A stretch of DNA of 64,000 bases from Agaricus subrufescens. Lineage: Eukaryota; Basidiomycota; Agaricomycetes; Agaricales; Agaricaceae. Below the pieces are notes generated by a model. That model made no database searches and was not told the DNA's origin. It saw only the letters and a list, made by a program, of their open reading frames with translations. Numbering within the stretch: position 1 is the stretch's first letter; every line of letters starts with the position of its first letter. The translations under genes were made by a program, and so were the position numbers. This document shows positions 43,658 to 54,421 of the stretch, in pieces. The stretch is from assembly GCA_029945375.1 (NCBI GenBank), contig JAQOTE010000025.1:105767-169766 (forward strand), written 5' to 3'.

Positions 43658-43786
43658 TAGGTTGGTTGTTGGGAGGGAGTGAGGTAGTTGGGGTAAGTAA
43701 GAAGGTTGAAGTGGATATGTATATCTATCTATATTTATAATGTTTTGTGATGTTGACGACTTAGGTGTTATAGGTAATTAGAGTAA

Positions 43787-43857
43787 TCGGATATGGTGTA
43801 GTGGCTAACATTATCGCCTCTCACGCGATAGCCCGGGGTTCGATTCCCCGTATCCGA
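43787..43857 (+). tRNA. tRNA-Glu (anticodon CTC)
   Basis: Acceptor stem TCGGATA pairs with TATCCGA. The D arm contains GTGTAGTGGCTAAC, the anticodon stem ATCGC/GCGAT encloses the loop CTCTCAC with anticodon CTC, and the T arm is CCGGGG-TTCGATT-CCCCG. A box (TGGTGTAGTGG) and B box (GGTTCGATTCC) are present. No intron and no encoded CCA. Confidence 0.95.
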
Positions 43858-43860
43858 ATC

Positions 43861-43869
43861 TTTTTTTTT
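43861..43869 (+). terminator. RNA polymerase III terminator of tRNA-Glu
   Basis: A run of nine T begins three bases after the tRNA 3' end. Confidence 0.85.
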
Positions 43870-43944
43870 AAAGCAATCCTCCAGTTCAAATATTATCTCG
43901 AAAGCATATTATTACTATTACTAGACAAACAAACAAAAAAAACT

Positions 43945-45118
43945 CTATGAATCAGTCTGCTTGACCGGCGACCCAAACCTCAATTTCTCCCAATCCCCCG
44001 ACATAATATCATGATCACTAATCTTCTCAAGTCTGACCAGCTCACGTCTGACATAACTGACAATGTCAAACATGAGTTCCGGGTATTTCACATACTTGTC
44101 TATCTCCGCCGGAGGGAAGTCGTGAACACCCGATCCATCATCTCTTGCTTCCTCTTTCTCGATATCAATCTTCGCAACATCGACCACTTCTCCACCAACG
44201 AGGTTGACAGCACGTCGGAAAGGTACTGTCGACGCTGCTGCTGCTCCAGTTTGCGCATCGGCGTCTGTAGTAGGAGGGTATGCAATGCCGCGAGATCCTC
44301 TTGCACCAAGCAGATTACGCCAGACCGCTCCAGCCATCTCCGCATCCCCTTTAACGAGAGCAAGATCAAAACTGAGACCTAATCCAGCCCATTGTTCCTT
44401 GAAAATCTTCATTTGTCGTGTAACGATACGATCTGGTGCGCGACTCCTCTTTCGTTTCTCTGCTCCTGTCTTCGTCGTTGAAGAACCGGAAGAAGAATCA
44501 GAAGACTCGTCGAGTTGGGGAGCATTAGGATTGACATAAAAAGGTGAGATGAAAGTATATGGAGGAAGTGGGCTTGCGGGGGGTTGCAAGACGGTACGAA
44601 TGCGGTCTTCAATATCGAGAAAGTAGTGGTCTATGAGCGCTTGGATATAGTGACGTCCGTGTTCTTTTGGGAGAGCGCGTAAACGGACTGTTAGAAGCCA
44701 TATGTGGAGATTGGTCACTGTAAACCAAGACTGAAATGTCGGCGGGAGATGACATTCTACAAAACAAAAACAAAGACAGAAATTTTAGCCCTCTTTCAGC
44801 ACAAACTCATGATACTTTTTTTTTACCTTTTTGCCAGAATTCAGGATACTGATCCGGAGCAGCAGCTACAATATGTTCATAAAGAACAAAAGCGCGACGT
44901 CCAGCTAGTTGTTTAGGGCTCCCATATCCAAGTAGGTTCGTGAACGAGAGGAACCATTGTTTTGCTGTAGGCGAAGACTCGAGTCTGCGTGAAAGCCAGG
45001 TTTTGGGTGGTTTTTGCGGTCCGGTGGTGGTTGAAAGACATCTGAGAATGATATGAGATCTCGTTGGGGTATTGAGAGATCTGGCGAGTGAACGAGAGAG
45101 GGTTGTTCTCGCCAGCAT
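43945..45118 (-). CDS. CBP3: Ubiquinol-cytochrome c reductase assembly chaperone Cbp3 (UQCC1)
   Basis: Two exons (45118-44827 and 44756-43945), 367 residues. The N-terminus MLARTTLSRSLARSLNTPTR is a mitochondrial presequence. The chaperone core reads LLGYGSPKQLAGRRAFVLYE, FWQKECHLPPTFQSWFTVTN, LHIWLLTVRLRALPKEHGRH and YFLDIEDRIRTVL, then RIVTRQMKIFKEQWAGLGLS and GDAEMAGAVWRNLLGARG. An unusual insertion rich in Ser, Thr and Lys lies between the two halves. It binds mitochondrial ribosomes with Cbp6 and newly made cytochrome b. Head-to-head with NACHT2, 127 bp apart. Confidence 0.9.
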
Positions 45119-45245
45119 CTTTTTTTTTTGGTGAGTTATGTGGGTACGAGTCCGGGCTGTCCGAAAGCGCGTTCAGACGGCATCAATGCATCATACTATG
45201 CCACGTGACTTGAGCAGCGAGCGGCCCGCCGAGCACTGAGCAGTG

Positions 45246-48200
45246 ATGTCACATGTGCGACTGTGGCCAGAGCTGAGAGCTGCTTTCGCTTCTTCAGATA
45301 TGTCGTTCTCCTCCTCCACTCCGCAGTCTTCCCATTCCAGGTCTAGTCGTCATCGTCTCATGCCTAGTCTTCATGCAAGACTACCACCTCTAGCGCTCGT
45401 CGATCATCACCCGGCCACATACCCTCCTAATGCGGCAATGCAATCCCCGCCAGGCGACGACCTGTGTCCTCCGCACACTCACCAATTACACGCTCATCTT
45501 ACTACTCAGCCAGCCCTGTATCATCAGGCAATCAGTGTCACACTACCTTCCGCGCACACCCATCAACCAGAACGTTCGACGCATCAGGACCGCTCGTTCA
45601 ATGAACACCCTACACATCGCGTACAGCGTCATTTGTATCCAGATTCTTACTTTTCTGCCCCAGCTATGACTATCCCGCATCCTCAACAACCTCCACATCT
45701 CGCCCAGACCCCGTTTCCCCAGGGTACTTATCGTTCTCCTCACCCCGCTACACTCCCGGGCCGCCCAGTATCCTATCCCCCGTACTTACCTCCTGGGTTC
45801 CAAAGTCATATTCACCCGCAATCTTCTGTCACTTACCCACCACCAGAATACTCAGTCAATCAAGTTCATCGACACTCGCTTTGGAAACCTCAGGGTATGG
45901 TATTGTCAACATCCCCAGGGCCAGAAGTGAGTGTTTTTTCAGAGTGAGACGCTCCTAACAAATTTTGTGCCAGCAATTGCATCACCATCATTATCAGAAT
46001 CAAGGCATGTTCAATAGATCTCACGATCTGGTCTTCTCGGATAGTACATTTATCGACTTTAACGACAATAGGACCACCACAGACAATTGTAAGTTGTCTA
46101 CGCTGTATAATATTCTACCTCCACTTACTTATCATTATCAGTCATGAAGGACTTTCTGCAGCACACGATCATCGGAGCAGAGTACGATTCTTCTGACCGT
46201 GACCCGCCACCACGATGTCACCCGGGAACCCGACTCGCAATTTTAGCAAGATGCAAGGCTTTCATTGTTGAGTGTGATGGCGAGGAGAAAATGCGCTGGG
46301 TTGTCGGCCCTGCTGGAGCGGGAAAGTCGGCAGTAATGCAAATGGTCGCTGAGGAAACACCTGCCGATGCGTCAGTCTTCCTTTCCGTCAATGGACGTCA
46401 TGACGGGGCAAAAACTTTCACGACAATCGCTTATCAGCTTGCCGCCAAGTACAAATCTTACAAGCAATTTATTCAGAACGAGATTAGCGGAGATCCCTCG
46501 CTGCTTCGCAAAGCGTTATCGGTGCAGTTCCAAAAGTTCATTGCAGACCCATTCATTCACCGGCAGGTGTTTGATCGGTCACGTCGATTCGTCATCATTA
46601 TTGACGGGCTTGACGAGTGCGATAATCCTCTAGTACAACAGCAGCTCCTTGAGCTGATCTCTCGATTCTGCATCTCCAGCCCTACCTCTCCCGTCGTATG
46701 GTTTATCGCCAGCCGTCCAGAGCCTCACATAACTTCCTTTTTTGAGAAAGTCGGTGTCCAACCTGCTTACACAAAGGAAGAAATCGTTATAGACTCAGAT
46801 GAGGCATGTGCAGACGTCCAACGTTATTTTCGCGATGAGCTGAAGGGGATCAAGCTCGCATATCCTACACTCACACACAGACGGGAGTGGCCCTCCGAGC
46901 TTGAATTCACGAAAATTGCTACAGCTGCGGGTGGGTTATTTGCATATGCCTCGACGGTGATTCGATACATCAATGATCCTTACTACGGAGACCCGGTGTC
47001 TCAGCTTGATGATGTTTTGGCAGCCATCGACAAAGGTCTCAATGATGAGGCCTCGAGGAAGAATAACCCCCTGGCTTTGCTTGATGCTTTGTATGACAAA
47101 ATCATCTCAAAGATTCCGGACAGTAGCGTGGCCAACGCTAGAAAGATATTATTCTTTCACTCCGACGAACTCATGTTTCCGTATGGCTTTCGAACGCAAT
47201 GCAATAGACTTGGGTTGACGGAAGACGCGGCTTATGCTGCTGTTCGTCACCTACATGCGCTCGTGAAGGTCCCTGCGCCTGACAAAGCTGACGATGGGGT
47301 GCTAGCGTTTTATCACAAATCCTTCAAAGACTTCCTGATCGATCCACTACGATCAGGATTTTGCAGCGGCCTAGGTGACCTGGACATGTTCCAGGCTCTA
47401 TCTTCGTTGCGAATTATCAAGCAGGTTCCTACTAACTTCGATCGTATGGCCCTTGGCGAAAGTATCAGGTGTAGCAACTTTGGTCTTTTGAAAGCTAGCG
47501 CAAGTATCTGCAACGACATCTCGCTATCTTGGCCTGGAGATGAGCGTTTTTCAACAACTGATCAGGAACTGAGGCGCGAATTGTACACTGTCGCGATGGT
47601 TAATATATGCACCGATTTTCGCCACAAACATAATTTCCTCAGGAAGATAAGTTCCTTCGATGATTTGACGACACGTTTCACCTCACTCGGCTTTGACTTT
47701 CCGCTCAAACCCGTGATGGACTTCGCGTTTGTATGTAACCCTAAACCCCACCCTATCTATGATACTGAAACCGCTCATCAGGACAATATTCGAACTGATC
47801 TCATGGTCCTCGGAAAGTTGCAACAAGTGCCGGCACGGTCACTAGATTATGCTGCGATCTGTACGTACATCGAAATCCAATTAGCATGCCCCGATGGAAT
47901 GAGCAACTCATTATGGAGCCAAAGTTACTTTGTGGGTTCTGGTTTTTGTCTTGGAGCGTCAAAGTCACTGAGGCACACGTTATATAGCACTGGCATGAAT
48001 CAGAGACGCTGGAGGATGGACATGATTCGCAGGGTCGGTGGTGCCGGAGAAATAGTTTTCTTAGGTGGCAAAAGCATCCTGATGACACCACACAACCTGA
48101 CATTCCCCGGTTCTACACCGAAGCAATTAAGGATCGTCACCGCCAGTTCCGTCCTTTTTACAGTCTTGGCACGTGCTTTGAATGTTCGCAACGTTTTGCG

Positions 48201-48362
48201 AGGCAATTAATCAACAACCCGGACACACTTGCTACTGTCTTTGTTGACGCGACTGAGATGTCTTACGTGGAGTGGTCATTTGTCGACCCAGATGATGGTG
48301 TGTCGGAGTGGAGATACCGATTTCGGCATTCTGGCCTTCCGAGTACGTTAATTGATACGTAG
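45246..48362 (+). CDS. NACHT2: NACHT-domain NLR-like protein
   Basis: Four exons (45246-45926, 45974-46088, 46142-47931, 47988-48362) encode 986 residues; the start is the first of several in-frame ATGs. Exon 1 is a His/Pro-rich disordered tail. Exon 2 carries the shared motif as FNRSHDLVFSDSTFIDFNDN. After a phase-1 intron exon 3 reads MKDFLQHTIIGAEYDSSDRD, PPPRCHPGTR, Walker A VGPAGAGKSAVMQM, Walker B FVIIIDGLDECDN, VWFIASRPEPHITSFF and FYHKSFKDFLIDPLRSGFC. A 56-nt intron then leads to the tail with RWQKHPDDTTQPDIPRFYTE and WSFVDPDDGVSEWRYRF, which matches the NACHT1 tail and would be missed if the first stop at 48210 were taken. Predicted STAND ATPase without C-terminal repeats. Confidence 0.85.
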
Positions 48363-48827
48363 TGTACCCGCAATATGATGCTGGCACTTTGTTCATTGTG
48401 AGTCAGAGTATTCTACATGGTTCGGCATTCTTCTTCAGCGCAATAATGCCTGGTTGACCTGTCTTATCGCAGTTAGATGTATGGTCAATGTTTTCTCCCA
48501 TGATTATCTTTATAGTGGAAGTTCCTATTCAACCCACGACGATCAAGATTTTGTTGTAGCGGTGCAGGCGGTGTGAAGATCAAACGTCTATAGTAGTGTA
48601 GTATAATTATAGAGATTGAAACGAAAGTGTCACTGCCATGACTCTTCGAGCGTCACAAAGAAATCAACAGTTGTCTCTAGTGGGACGAGTGGGTGGTTGC
48701 CATTGATAACTACGTATGGAGTTTCCCAAGTAGTATATACCACAACCCGATAAAATCTGTTTCCCCCGCTAAAAATAGCAATGGGTATGAGTGCAGCGGC
48801 CAACAACAGAGAACGATATTAAGATGG
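48363..48827. other. Intergenic between NACHT2 and F-box gene
   Basis: 465 bp between convergent genes. No feature recognised. Confidence 0.5.
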
Positions 48828-50044
48828 TCATTCTGCTTTCACCAAATCACCCCAACTCAAGCCCTTCCTTTTCTCAATGATGTCCTCTGCTACCAACCAA
48901 CAATCCCTGTGATCAGACGCTGTCCCGTCCCAGTCCAGTCTATTATCCGGCCAATTAAAATAAACAATTAGGTCTTTGAATATCTGATATTCGGAAACGT
49001 TTGAGGTGACGGCTGCTGGTACGGCTCGAGGGTCGATGATGCCGAAGGCGAGTTGAGCTATTGGATGTAGAGTCTCGAGATCGATTGAATTAGCGTTTTG
49101 GGATTTGGAAGATAGCCATGGAAGAGAGGAGGAGAGGGGATCATTCAGTAGGGATACTGTCGTCGCTGTTGTCGTTGTCGTTGTCGTTGAGGGTGGCCAA
49201 CCGGGGTAGAAATAATCACCTTCGGAATCACGTAAATCGAAATCGGCGTTGGCATCTTCGATGATTGCGAGGATGATGACTTTGACGTTTGTGGGACACG
49301 CGGTCAATAAGCGATTGAACCAGAATTGAGTTTCTTTCGGGGTTAGACTGGGGAGATCTGTGGCCATGTCTAGGCAGATGTGGGTTAGACTTTGGAGGGA
49401 TTGGAGGCTTTCCCAGTTGACGGTGGGATGGACGAGGATGTCCATGTGGGTGAGGTCACGGAAAGCTCGGTGAGTGAATGAGATGTTGCGTTCGGAGAGG
49501 ATGGAGGCGCAGAAGGATATTCGACGGAGGTGGGGGTATGGGTATGGGTCTGCTGTGCCTTGGTCTTCCTCCTCCTCTGGATCGGGTATGTTGTCTAGGA
49601 TGGCACTCATGGCTATATGGCCCCATTGAATGACATCTCCGTCCCAGCATGCCAGGCTTCGGAGTTGAGTGAGATGCTGGACAATGTCGATGAGGCGTTC
49701 TGTGCCGGGGAAATCGGGACATAGGAACAGAGTTCGGACGTTTCGTTGTAAAAAGGTGGAATCGCGTTTATTAGGCGTGGCTCGTCGTTCACATAGAGTA
49801 CGGTAGAAACAGTCGAACTCTTTGTCGGTATAGAGGGAAACGTGTTCGTAGACCAGGGGTTCTAACCTTCCGGAGTTGAAAGGTGAGCGTGGTCGGGTGT
49901 TTGAGGTGGTGGTGCTCACCATTGGTGGACCTGGTGAGAGACATGGAGGAGATGCAGTGGTTTGGGCCTGTCCTCCATTGCCTTTTCAAAGACGAGCCGA
50001 ACGAGGTCTACAGGCAGCTCGGCGAAGAGTTGGGGGTCCGCCAT
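48828..50044 (-). CDS. F-box-like protein
   Basis: Two exons (50044-49920 and 49866-48828), 387 residues. Exon 1 is a short F-box: MADPQLFAELPVDLVRLVFE, KAMEDRPKPLHLLHVSHQVH QW. The rest reads LEPLVYEHVSLYTDKEFDCF and then leucine-rich strands (RLIDIVQHLTQLRSLACWDG, LTHMDILVHPTV, LQSLTHICLDMATDLPSL) typical of substrate-binding parts of fungal F-box proteins. A run of threonine codons encodes TTTTTTTATT. It would recruit a target to an SCF ubiquitin ligase. The first exon is recognised only after joining a phase-2 intron. Confidence 0.75.
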
Positions 50045-50129
50045 GGCCCATGGGATGATGAGTCAGAGCTGACTTGTGCTACTTTTGTTTTGATTTTTAT
50101 ATAATATACTGCTTTGACTTGGCACCGCG
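50045..50129. promoter_or_regulatory. 85-bp bidirectional promoter F-box / DCTN3-like
   Basis: Only 85 bp separate the divergent start codons. An AT-rich stretch TTTTTATATAATATA lies at about 50093-50107 and could serve as core promoter for either side. Confidence 0.5.
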
Positions 50130-51053
50130 ATGGCGAACATCGGGAGCGCGTTTCTCGGGGATCTTCAGGCTCAGCGCATCCGACAGCTCGCATCTCCAAC
50201 CTCCTCGCCACCGTCCTCGCCTCCGCCACCGCACAGCAGCTTTTCTCAAGTCATGGCTATACCGGAGGAGGAGCCTCCTGTCCCCTCCGTGCCTGCGGCC
50301 AAGGTTAGCATCGAGCCGGAATTGGCGCTTGAACTGCGCGTGCGATGGCTAGAAGCATTGATACACGGCCCCGATCCCGGGAGAAAAAGAAAAGAGACGG
50401 TGGCTACACTGGCGCGACTGACGGAAGAGGTCAAGAAAAAACTAGACGCGATCGTCGAACCGAATGACAGTCTCAAAAAGTTTATAGACACCTGTGTGTT
50501 TCTACATATCTACTGCTCTGCGCCGACACTCAATTGCCTTTAGATGACCAACACGCGCAGTACCTCGCACCGACGTTTGCGCTGTTGGGGGTCCTGGGCC
50601 TGGAGGGAGAAGAGGAGGGCTCGAGCGGGTACGGAAACATGACGCCGCAGGAGCTCGAGGCGTATCTCGTCGAGCTCGAGCCCGATATCCGGGCCGCGGA
50701 CGGCGACCTGCGGGAGATCGAGGCGCTGGTGAACCGCGGCGTCACTGGTGCGGGCAAGCTCGGTGGTGCGTATAGCTGTGTTTGTGTCCGCGCCAACATG
50801 CTAACCGGGGCATGTGTCAGACTACGAGGCGCTTCGGCCGCGGCTGGCCAGGCTGATCGAGGCGCACGCGGCGGACGTGGAGGCGGCGGACGCGCTGGAG
50901 CGGCGGGTTGCGCGGCTGGTGGAGGAGCACGGGCGGGAGGTGGACGCGCTGTCGGAGCTGTTCGTGGCGTGGGACGAGACGGTGCTCGGGGCGGAGGGCG
51001 CGGCGAGCAGGCTCGAAAGGGCGGCGGCGGGGCGAGAAAGGCGCGGGCTGTAG
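50130..51053 (+). CDS. Probable dynactin subunit 3 (p24)
   Basis: Three exons (50130-50493, 50544-50762, 50821-51053), 271 residues, almost all helical and predicted coiled coil after a Pro/Ser-rich N-terminus. The order ELRVRWLEALIHGPDPGRKR, LARLTEEVKKKLDAIVEPND, FIDTYDQHAQYLAPTF, LEAYLVELEPDIRAADGDLR and LSELFVAWDETVLGAE corresponds to dynactin p22/p24, which has a W-x-YGP segment near the start and an FVQWDE segment near the end. It would sit in the shoulder of the dynactin complex. GC content is much higher than in neighbouring genes, especially in exon 3. Assignment rests on weak pattern similarity. Confidence 0.6.
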
Positions 51054-51094
51054 GTAGACGATGACGTAATAGCACGGCTCATCCAGCGACCACC

Positions 51095-53184
51095 ATGTCC
51101 GAGCCCTTCGACGTCATTCCCTTCCCTGTGAGCCGCCTCGTTCCCTGACGCTCCCCGCTGACCCCGCCGCCAGGACCTCGCCGGCGACTGGAAGAAGCTC
51201 GGCGCCGGCTCCTTTGGCAACGTCTACAAAGGTCCCTCCCCCGTCTCCCCGCCCCGCTCACCGCTCACCCCCCGCCAGGAACCTACCTCGGCATAGACGT
51301 CGCCATCAAGGAGGTCCTCCCCTCCAAGGACTACGACGTCGCCAAGTACTTTGAGCGCGAATGGCGGCTCATGAAGGAGTGCCGCCACCCCAACATCTGT
51401 CTCTTCATCGGCCTCAGCCGCGCCCCGCCCCCCGACGGCCGCATCTTCATCATCTCCGAGTTCATCGACAACGGCAACGTGCGTCTCTACATCCACGACA
51501 AGTCCAAGCCCTTTCCCTGGCGACTCCGTATCTCCTTCGCCACAGACGTCGCCCGTGCCCTCGCATACCTCCACGCCCGAAAGTGCATCCACCGCGATCT
51601 CAAAGGCGAGAACCTTCTGGTCACCTCCAACGGCCGCATCAAGGTCACCGACTTTGGGTTTGCCAGGATCGCTGCCAGAAACGCAGAGGAATCCAAACGT
51701 TTGACGTTTTGCGGTACCGACTCATACATGTCCCCCGAGATCCTCCTGGGCGAAGAGTTTGATCTCCCAACAGATATCTTCTCCCTCGGCGTCATCTTTT
51801 GTGAAATCGCAGCTCGCCAACTTGCAGACGACAACCATTTCAAACGTCACCCACCGGCATTTGACATCGATGCTGGCGAAGTGCGAAGACTTATCGGCCC
51901 AGACTGTCCACCCGATTTCGTCGATCTGTGTTTGGACTGCTTGAAGCCAAACCCTCTGGAACGTCCGACGACACGCATGATTTTAGAGAAGCTGGCTCGG
52001 ATGGAACAAGAGTTGCTCTCCAAGCCGGAAGTGGGCTCAGAGAATGTCCATGTCGGCAGCGTCAAGTTTTTGACGGGTGGGAAACGGCCTGGTGCCCCTC
52101 CCAGGATACCTAGTTTTGGTATGGGCGTTGCAAAGGACATCAAGGCGAATGGCCACGCCAGTGCACATGCCAGTGGCGAGGAGGATAGCGACGAGGACGA
52201 GGAGTTTATCCAAGCTTTGTCAAAGATGGGTATCCGTCCACCGGACGTCTGGGACGAATCTACAGGCAGCGATCTTCCTCTCCTTGACAATACCCCGACG
52301 AAGAACGATGGATCAAATTATAGTACCAGCGTAATACGGTCGCATCCATCCAAACTCAGCTCAATTATGACTATCCGACCCATACCGGATCCTGCTGCCA
52401 TACCTCCCCCCCTTACACCTGCAATCTCGGGACCTCCAATCATGAACGATACCAGCATATTCTCAATCAATACCCTTGATACCTATCATACCGCTTCAGG
52501 GTCGGCGATATCTTCTGCCCTTGCTACCGAAGGCGGATCTTCCTCCATAAAGAGTCTCAATACGTCAGCCAGTGACATCACTCAGAGAAGTAGCGGTGGC
52601 CCCGGCGGCGGAGTGCATAGATTTACGAGTATCAAACCCGGAACAAAGCCTCGGAAAGTGTCCACTTCGGGAGCTGCCGCCGCAAGCATTGAGATGGCTT
52701 CTCCTGGGGAGCATGGGGGAAGTGTTATGGGAGGATTTGTTTGGAATCCGCTGGACTTGTTCTTATCGAGTGGTCTGTTGATGGCGAAGTGTGATGTGTG
52801 TTATAAGAGGTTAGGTTGGAGGCCCATTATGGCTTGTGACGACTGTGGTATGAAGTACGTCTCTTCTTCTTCTTCAACTGTCCGGACAACAGGAGGCTCA
52901 ACACACTTTGTTTTAGGGCACATGAGAAATGTGCGGATGTTGCTCCGACGGATTGTGGAATACGACCTCGTAGAACGCCAGCTGTACATCATCAGCATTA
53001 TCAATTCACGTCACCTTTACATGGGATCACTGGTCCGTTGTCAAAGTTGAAGAAAGAGTCTACTTCTAGTAATGCGATAGCTGCACTGTGTGATGGTGGT
53101 GGGAAGGAAAGGTCGGAGAAGATTGGGAGTCCGAAGAGGAAGAGTATTGGTGTGGTTGGTAATGGTGGTGGTGCTAGGCGGTGA
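51095..53184 (+). CDS. TKL-type protein kinase with C-terminal C1-like zinc finger
   Basis: Four exons (51095-51127, 51174-51231, 51279-52854, 52917-53184), 644 residues. The kinase domain fills the first 290: glycine loop LGAGSFGNVYKG, VAIKEV lysine, catalytic loop CIHRDLKGENLLV, DFGFAR, then FCGTDSYMSPEILLGEEFDL. Then follow a disordered middle with an acidic patch (GEEDSDEDEEF) and a Cys-rich C1-like finger beginning CDVCYKRLGWRPIMACDDCG and completed in exon 4 (AHEKCADVAPTDCG). This layout matches LISK/TESK-like fungal TKL kinases. Substrate unknown. The start lies only 41 bp after the DCTN3-like stop. Confidence 0.85.
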
Positions 53185-54421
53185 TGATTTGTGGATGAGC
53201 TTTGATCATGATTATGAATTTTGAAATGAGATAGGATTTTCTTGTAGATTGCATTGTTTCTTTTTTTTTGTAGCAAGTAGGATTGTTTCTCGTGTGACGG
53301 TTGATGAGGTGGCTTATTGTAGATGTATGCGTATAATGCGTTCTGTGTTGTTGGTAGTACGGATTCTAGTGTAGTATCAGAATAATGGACTTCTAGTCGT
53401 GTTGAGAAAGAGCAGTACAGAAGAGCACAGGGGCTAGAAGGTCAGTAAGGAGATGTCTATCGTATACGTATGTTACTTCTTGTGTTAATAATACGAAGAC
53501 TAGTGTCAGAGTAATGATGGGCTTCTCGTGGTACCGAGCGAAAAGGAAAAAAAAAACAAGACAATTTAAGGCAAAGTTGCAAGAAGAGTGATCATACTCA
53601 GTAATTTTCTTATATGACGCACAGGAGAAGGATGTGGGTATTGTAAGGTTCGCGTTTCAGGGTCAGAGGAAGCCCTAGAAGGTTTGCGTCAGGTTCGCAC
53701 CGTCTGCCACGGCGGGCAAGAAAGGAAGGTTGATGGCTTGATCCATTGATCTAAGATAATTGCGCCCTGACGGATGGTTGACGGTTTGGACCATCATGTC
53801 TCCTTTCCTGACTTGCATCAGTGCTATAGAAAAATTTCCTGTGAGTGCCATCATGTTTCGCCACTCGCTATTCGTTCCTTTACTTAGACCTTTTGAGAAA
53901 ATAACAACTAGCACAAGGAGGGGCGTCACATCGGTATTGTCCACTGCGGAGTGCCGTTAATTTGCGAGTCTAAATTGTTTCATTCCCTGAGAGGGACCTT
54001 ATTGGCATTTTTTTCTGATGTTGCTTGGTTTATTTGAGGAGAGGGGCAAATGGAGGGAAGAGAACCAGAGCGGGTGGGTCGTAAATGCCGCGTGATACAT
54101 GAGTTCAAGTGATCATCAAGGAGCCCCACTTGACACCGACTGATACCTTACACAAGGGGGCTTATATATCATTGAATGGCCCACCCCCTCACCCACCCCA
54201 GAAAACTTTTCCCATTCAAACCTCGTTGATATCTTTCCCGTTCGTATAGGACTTGGTCGTCGGCAATTCGACATTGGACTCGGACTTTTGGGCCTACGTT
54301 CGATACGCGTAATTTGATATCGCTTGGTAGAGGGGTATTGAGATACGAACATGGTTCGTTCCTGACACGTATACACACACAAAAGAGATTTACCTTTTGA
54401 CATCATCTTTTGGGTGTTTAG
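53185..54421. other. Intergenic, kinase to F-box 2
   Basis: 1.2 kb. A minus-strand frame of 89 codons (53675-53944) shows no known domain. Nothing else is supported. The 5' exon of the F-box 2 gene probably lies in the last 200 bp. Confidence 0.45.

Noticed and set aside
48063..48210. NACHT2 ending at the first stop (48210)
   Set aside because: A 56-nt intron at 47932-47987 leads to a different frame with clear similarity to the NACHT1 tail up to 48362.
50530..51075. 181-codon Pro/Ala/Arg-rich frame on the minus strand
   Set aside because: Antisense of the GC-rich dynactin-like gene; composition artefact.
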